From Lagopus muta (taxonomy: Eukaryota > Chordata > Aves > Galliformes > Phasianidae), in the NCBI RefSeq assembly GCF_023343835.1, contig NC_064435.1, forward strand, positions 59,355,634 through 59,419,633: a stretch of 64,000 bases of DNA. The letters are read 5' to 3'. The notes below the pieces were generated by a model, which did no database searches, had not been told where the DNA came from, and saw nothing but the letters and a program-made list of their open reading frames with translations. The position numbers and the translations under genes are program-made. This document shows positions 58,491 to 64,000 of the stretch, one piece after another. The number at the start of each line of letters is the position of its first letter. Positions within the stretch are counted from its first letter, which is position 1.

Positions 58491-61400
58491 GTTCGTGTGC
58501 AGGAGAGTCTGGTAGGATTGCTGTTTGTGGCTCTGTGGGGTGGATTTCGGGCGCTGGTTGGGGATGCCGACTTGCATCCATCACCGTGCTTCGCACCAAC
58601 GGCTCTGCATGGCCGCGGGCGGCAGGATGACCCGTTTAGAATATATCTATCTGCGTTCGTCAAATACAGCGTTGGATGTTGCATAGTTTAACGACGCATC
58701 GCAGGTCCGTAGGCGAAACATGGTGAATTTAAACCAATAGGTGATCTTGCTTGTTTGTACCACGACATCGATTAATTAGTATTAAAATGGGTAAAAGCGC
58801 TCAACAGGTTCTGTTTGCTGATGATGTGTGACAACATTGCCGTCCGTGTCGCGTTGGTGTTCGCAGTGTGCGCCTCAGTCCCCCGCCGGTGCCGCTTCTC
58901 ACAGGGTCGGGCCTGGAGCACTGATGGGCGCTGCGAGGAAAGCAAACACCGGAGGAGGAAGGACGCTGTTTGCTGCTGGTTCTGTCATTCACATGAAACA
59001 TAAACCTGTTGTTGTGGCTTCCTTTGGTCGCGGTGTTTCCCGTGCCTTTCACCCTCAGACACTGAAAAGTACAACATCGACTGGTTTCCAATGCTGCTAA
59101 TTGCCAATTATGCTTAAAGCTTCATCTGTAATTTAAGTTGGATAGATTTTCTTTTTATTCCCATTAGCTATTTCTGATAGTAAGCCTGTTGGCATTGGCA
59201 AATGACTTCCATGTTCACACTGTGAGCAACTGCAGTTTGCTAGCAAACTGTTATCTGCGTTTTGCTTACAGTAACCTTCACATTTGGCTTAAGACTTCCA
59301 CCATAACCTTCTCTTTGCATTTTCTCGTGGCTAAATAAATACCTCGGGGACTGAAGATGCTCACACATGTCAGCATGAAGGGATTTTCCTTCAAACAGGC
59401 TTCTTTGTAACTGGCTCGAGTTTGTCTGAATGTGTGCAAGCAAAATAATATGCATAGACCTACTTACAAGCATACATGCACTTCTTCACTTATGCAGTTT
59501 TTTTCCCCAAGGTATTCTTCCAGCAGATCACAGTCTATACCTTGTAGTCCTCAAGAGAAGAATTCCACACAGTGCTTCAATTTATCAGGAGTTGGGAGAT
59601 GTTTTTGTTATTTTCAGATAAAGGTTTGTGTGAGAGAAGTACTTAGGACACTGATTTGTTTTAATGCAAGTTATGAATAGAACTATGCCAGGAGAAGATA
59701 ATTACCACAAAGTAATTCTTAACAGCACAGAGCAGTCTTACAACCTGGGCACTCGAATCTGAGAAACCTTCCATTCTTTCTTAGAATTTACACTGTGACT
59801 GTCTTCATATGCCTACACAGTCCTGTTTACTGCTATAATCGGTAAACAAGTTCAATTTCAACACATGTTCCAACAGGCTAAATTATATCCTGGGTATATG
59901 TCTTGGGAGCATCTTTCAGCCTCAAATGGAAATGATCTGAGTTTGAGAGAGCCCTTTCCCATATTCCACTTAGGAGCTGGTGGACTGTCAGAAGGCGATC
60001 AATATCCACAAAGGAAAAGGTGAATATGAATGCATGCTGCACATTCTCAGTGCTTTAAATTGTCTTGCATCTCAGACTGCTTTCAACTCAGCTTGTTGAA
60101 AATGGGTTTTAATTTATTGAAAGAAGCAAGCTAAATATGCTACAGCATGAAAAGAATCTTTAGGAAATTCCTTTTTTTTTTCTTGAGCACATTAAACTGC
60201 TTTTAGCTGTTCCTGAGTTCTTTTATGTATCCTAAGTCATAATCCTAGATTTTTCTCTGAAGGAGCACAGGCACAGTGTGTATGTGTAGGAAGAATAGCT
60301 AGGAATGTGCATGGGGGAGGGAAAGACTAATATACTGTATTCTTCTCAGACCAGGGCCTACATTTCCTTTTGAACTGTGCAGTGTTTGAGCTTCTAACTG
60401 GGGATTTCAGGTGCTATTGCAATAAAGATAATAGCAGTAAGTGATATTTTGGGTATAAAAGTGATGCTTCAGTGTTTGCAATATCTCCAACTATGAAAGA
60501 AGAGCTTTTATGCTTATATATAGGGTGTGGACATGTATGAAGTTGCATTTGGTAGTGTTTTAAATATTCACTGACATCAGGTGATCTGTCAGTCTCTGTA
60601 GCCAAATATTGAGCGCCTTTATCACCTGGAATCCAGAAATCCGGGTATTATTAAGTTTAACCTTTTGAACTCAATTTCCAAATCTGAAAAATTGATTGTT
60701 ATGCTAATTAAAGGGATTTTTTACACATAAATGTGATCATTTTCAGTCTGAGTTTTTCACACTCTTTCAAAGCTAGAAGCAGGATTTATGTGCCTCAGTG
60801 GGAAACAGCATCATCCCTTTTTGACCCTGTTTGTGGGATTTGCAAGTAAGATGTTAGAAACGCTGGTGTCTGTATCTCTTGTATAAACCTTGGGGATGTA
60901 GGTCTGAGAGCAGCTGAAGAAGGGAGTCTTGGATAGCATGAGAGGCCTGTTTTGGCTACAGATACGTGGTTTCAGCAGAGTCTTAAAGACCACAGTGCCA
61001 GCAGGGCACTACTTTTGGTAGTAGTTTGTCTGTTAGCTTTTTGTGTATATGTTATTGCCTTCATGGAAAGGTGAGAATAGCTCTAAGTATCAGGACGTTT
61101 TGAGGAAAGGAATTATGAGGATGGTACAAAGAGAATGCTAGTGCAGTGCAGCTAAGAAAAAATATTTGGACTGAAAAAGAGAAAGTATGATGGTGACATC
61201 TATTGAATCATCAGGTAATGTTGTGAGAAAAGTAGTGGAAACAGTGGGCAAAATTCTAGAAAATTAATTCATTCTGGTCTTATGTTTACAACTTATGGAA
61301 GCACTGCTTTGTTCTTTTTTTTTTCATAGCTGAGAGTTCCCTGGTATCAATTTTGCTTTTCCTGTTTTGTACTTAAGTCCTAGGCTTGAGAAGACAAGTG

Positions 61401-61589
61401 GTAGTTAAACATGGTGTAAGTCTACAGCAGTGGTCTGAATGAGACCAAAGCTCTTTTTAGCTATGAAGTCATAAGGAATAGTGACACACATGCTTGCTCA
61501 GCAGTAAAGGGTGAAGGACCTCTTCTTTGCTGTGTGGATGGCTGAGCAGTGCCCAGAGGGTTTGTGGAGCTTCCCTCCTTGGAGCAAAA

Positions 61590-62045
61590 GAATGACATGA
61601 CATGGACCTGTTAGAGTGGGTCCAGAGGAGGGCCACAAAAATGATCACAGGGCTGCAGCACCTCTTGTATGAGAACAGGCTGAGAGAGCTGGGGCTGTTC
61701 AGCCTGGAGAAGGCTCCTGGGAGATGTTACTGCAGCTTTCCAGTATTTAAAGGGGTCCCTCAGGAAATCTGGAGGGTGACTCTTTTTCGGGGAATATAGT
61801 GATAAGAGATTTAAAACTAGAAGAGGGTAGGTTTAGGTTAGATGTTAGGAAGAAATTCTTTACAATGAGAGTGGTGAGGCTCTGGAACAGGTTGCCAGAG
61901 AGACTGTGAGCATCCCGTCCCTAGAAGTGTTCAAGGCTGGGTGGAGCTTTGGACAACCTGGTCTAGTGGTGGATGTCAGAGGGTCTGGAACTAGATGAAA
62001 TTTACAAGTCCTTTCCAACTGAAACTATACAGTGACTCTGTATGC
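61590..62045 (+). mobile_element. CR1 LINE 3' fragment, sense
   Basis: 'gtccagaggagggccacaaa', 'gagagctggggctgttcagc', 'gttaggaagaaattctttac' and 'caggttgccagagagactgt' occur in CR1 order, ending 'actatacagtgactctgta'. Confidence 0.9.
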
Positions 62046-62163
62046 AGATATCTGGATGTGGACCTGGGCTCCCTACTCAGGGTGCCCCTGCTGGAGCAAG
62101 GATTGGACAAGATGAACCAAGAAGAGGGCCCTGCCAACCTCAGCCAGGCTGTGATTCTGTGAC
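62046..62163 (+). mobile_element. second, shorter CR1 tail, sense
   Basis: 'atctggatgtggacctgggc' to 'caggctgtgattctgtgacc'. It is a separate 3' tail directly behind the previous copy, belonging to a different subfamily. Confidence 0.65.
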
Positions 62164-62901
62164 CTGTACCTTCAGCGTACAGAGTTACTTTTCGTAATTA
62201 GCTCATCATGTCTTCTTACAACCCCCGTCTTCTCTCAGTATCATAATGCTGATGAGGAACCTGCTCCCTCCTGGATATCAGTCAAGAAGGGCTGAACATG
62301 AGAGAGAACCAAACAGAAGTCTTTCAAAAGGGAACTTCATACTATCATTTCTCATAGAACTTCCAAATATTATAGAAAAGAGAGAAGGGAGAAATCAGTT
62401 GTATGCATTCAATATGGACAGAAGAGGGTCTTTGGTGTATCCAAGGAAAGACAAACCTGCTGAAGGTGGCTTTAGACTTCAATCAGGAGTTATCAAGGGC
62501 TGGATTTCAGAACATATTCCATAGCTCAGGGTTTTGAAAACTCTCTGCATAGAGAAACAAGTTATTAAAAATAAGTTACAAAGTAAAATAAACACTATAT
62601 GTTTTGCATCATGGCACAGATTATAACAGGCAGTATCTTCCTATGATCGTATACTTCATGTGGAACTGTGTAGCCACTAAATTAGCAGTAGAAGCCAACT
62701 TACAATTATACTGTATCTAACTTGAATGCTTTATTATTTACCCTAGAAGTATGCCCAAGCTATTCCAGTAAAGAAATTGTTTTGGAATCAGAGGTTATAT
62801 TTAGCAGTTGTTTTGCTGAAACACAGTTTCTTGATACTGTAACCAGTTATAATGGGTGTTCTAATTCTTTGTTTTTAACTTTTTTTTTTTTTTTTTGGTA
62901 G

Positions 62902-63344
62902 GATTTCTGGCTTCTTGGAGAAACAGTAGAAAATGCAAAACGAAATAATAAAGCCTGCTAAATACTTCTCGGAAGTGGAGAAGAGTGTGCTGCTTGCTCT
63001 AGTGGAGAAGTACAGATACGTACTTGAATGTAAAAAAAGTGATGCGAGGACTATTGCTCTGAAACAACGCACCTGGCAAGCATTAGCACATGAATATAAT
63101 TCACAGCCCAGTGTATCTCTTCGAGACTTCAAACAGTTAAAGAAATGCTGGGAAAATATCAAGGCACGGACAAAAAAGATAATGGCACATGAAAGGCGGG
63201 AGAAGGTAAAAAGCATTAGTCCACTTATAAATACTCACATCATAGGGAAGGAGAAGATTGCCAGCATAATGCCTGAGCAAATATACTTTTTGCAGAGCCC
63301 ACCAGAAGAAGATTCTGAATATCAGCCTGATGCTTCTAGTCAAG
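62902..63344 (+). CDS. MSANTD3: MSANTD3, first coding exon (Myb/SANT domain), partial gene
   Basis: MSANTD3 (formerly C9orf30) is a nuclear Myb/SANT-like DNA-binding protein of poorly known function. The acceptor is a long T tract plus 'ggtag', then a 31-nt leader. The ATG at 62,933 has an in-frame TAG two codons upstream, which fixes the start. The donor is GTCAAG|gtatac, leaving 137 codons plus 1 nt. Residues about 10-90 form the Myb_DNA-bind_5 type domain, with '[17 protein letters not shown]', '[16 protein letters not shown]' and '[17 protein letters not shown]'. Recalled human MSANTD3 is about 275 residues, so the C-terminal half lies right of the window. The match is near-identical in the SANT domain. 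Confidence 0.95.
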
Positions 63345-64000
63345 GTATACATGTTATTGTGATGGTGCATGTCATTTTCTTTTGTCTGTGGTTTTGCTGC
63401 TGAGTCTCATTCTGAAGTCTAAATCTATCCATTTAACTGTGACTGCTGCTTCCAGAAAAGTAATTTCAGAGCTGTGATATTACAAGACTCTGTGTATTTC
63501 CTTAGCCTCCCCCTTAAGAGTTAAACGGAGGTTTTATTTTTCTTGTCTTTTAAGCCAGTTATTGACAGACCTTAAGCTTTGTAACAAGCATCTGATATTT
63601 TGGTCCTTTAATAAAGTATCATTCTGTTGGGAAAAGATCCAAATAGTAAAAAATAAATACATAAATAAAAGTCTAACAGCAGCAAATTGATAGACAACTA
63701 TCTGCTGCAAGAGTTCTATGCAGGCCTTCCCTCATTTGTTTTCAAGAAAGACTAATTAGTGTTTATAGAGTTATATGTGATGCTGCAGTGCGCATTGAAG
63801 AATGGCACTTCTGTAAAGGTTGGATACTATATTCTTTGTTTGGCAAGCATATAGAGAAGGAATAATAGAAGACTAAAAGGGAGAGCACCTACAATGCTTT
63901 GTTGTAGGCTTTACTTTGTCAGGAACATAGGAACATATACAGAAGACTGTTCTTGCTAAAAAGACATCAGTAATTTCATTGTATTTACCATAAGTGGTAA
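63345..64000. other. MSANTD3 intron, continues beyond window
   Basis: The open frame runs 57 nt past the donor before a stop, but the donor and family match end the exon at 63,344. Nothing else recognised. Confidence 0.8.

Larger units (their letters stand above)
58500..62901. other. MSANTD3 5' intron
   Basis: About 4.4 kb between the CpG-island first exon and the first coding exon. It contains the CR1 tails at 61.59-62.16 kb and ends in a T-rich polypyrimidine tract. No exon recognised. Confidence 0.7.

Noticed and set aside
57586..58691. Long open frames (up to 238 codons) in the second CpG island
   Set aside because: Same composition effect, overlapping on both strands, with no recognisable family. 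MSANTD3's supported start is at 62,933.
63345..63403. MSANTD3 frame continuing to a stop at 63,403
   Set aside because: The donor GTCAAG|gtatac and the known longer protein indicate splicing at 63,344. Reading through gives a short hydrophobic tail unlike the family.

Overview
This is a vertebrate nuclear genomic window, almost certainly from a bird. It holds multi-exon genes with GT-AG introns, many CR1 LINE 3' fragments (the dominant interspersed repeat of bird genomes), and AT-rich introns between GC-rich CpG-island promoters. I would guess a galliform, but the sequence does not fix the species.

Three genes are supported. From about 31.6 kb down to the left edge, on the minus strand, lies TEX10, the Ipi1-family subunit of the rixosome/5FMC complex. 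The CpG-island promoter, the start-codon exon and seven further coding exons are present (657 complete codons). The C-terminal exons are not recognisable here and probably lie left of base 1. From 57.4 to 38.7 kb, also on the minus strand, is a second gene that I cannot name. Sixteen exons join without a frame break into a 484-residue protein with two matrin/U1-type C2H2 zinc fingers at its N-terminus and an acidic, low-complexity remainder. From about 58 kb rightward on the plus strand is MSANTD3: a CpG-island 5' region, a long first intron and the first coding exon with the Myb/SANT domain. The gene continues past the right edge.

The order TEX10 (-), unnamed gene (-), MSANTD3 (+) matches, as far as I recall, mammalian chromosome 9q31 synteny (INVS-TEX10-MSANTD3-TMEFF1) with an extra gene inserted. 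The unnamed gene and MSANTD3 are head to head and appear to share one CpG-island bidirectional promoter.

The rest is intron and intergenic DNA. It contains about 15 CR1 fragments (one inserted inside another), one solo retroviral LTR with a 4-bp target duplication, a possible mariner end, microsatellites and homopolymer runs. I saw no tRNA, rRNA, CRISPR or bacterial-type feature. All exon boundaries were read by eye from splice consensus and frame continuity; no alignment was run.
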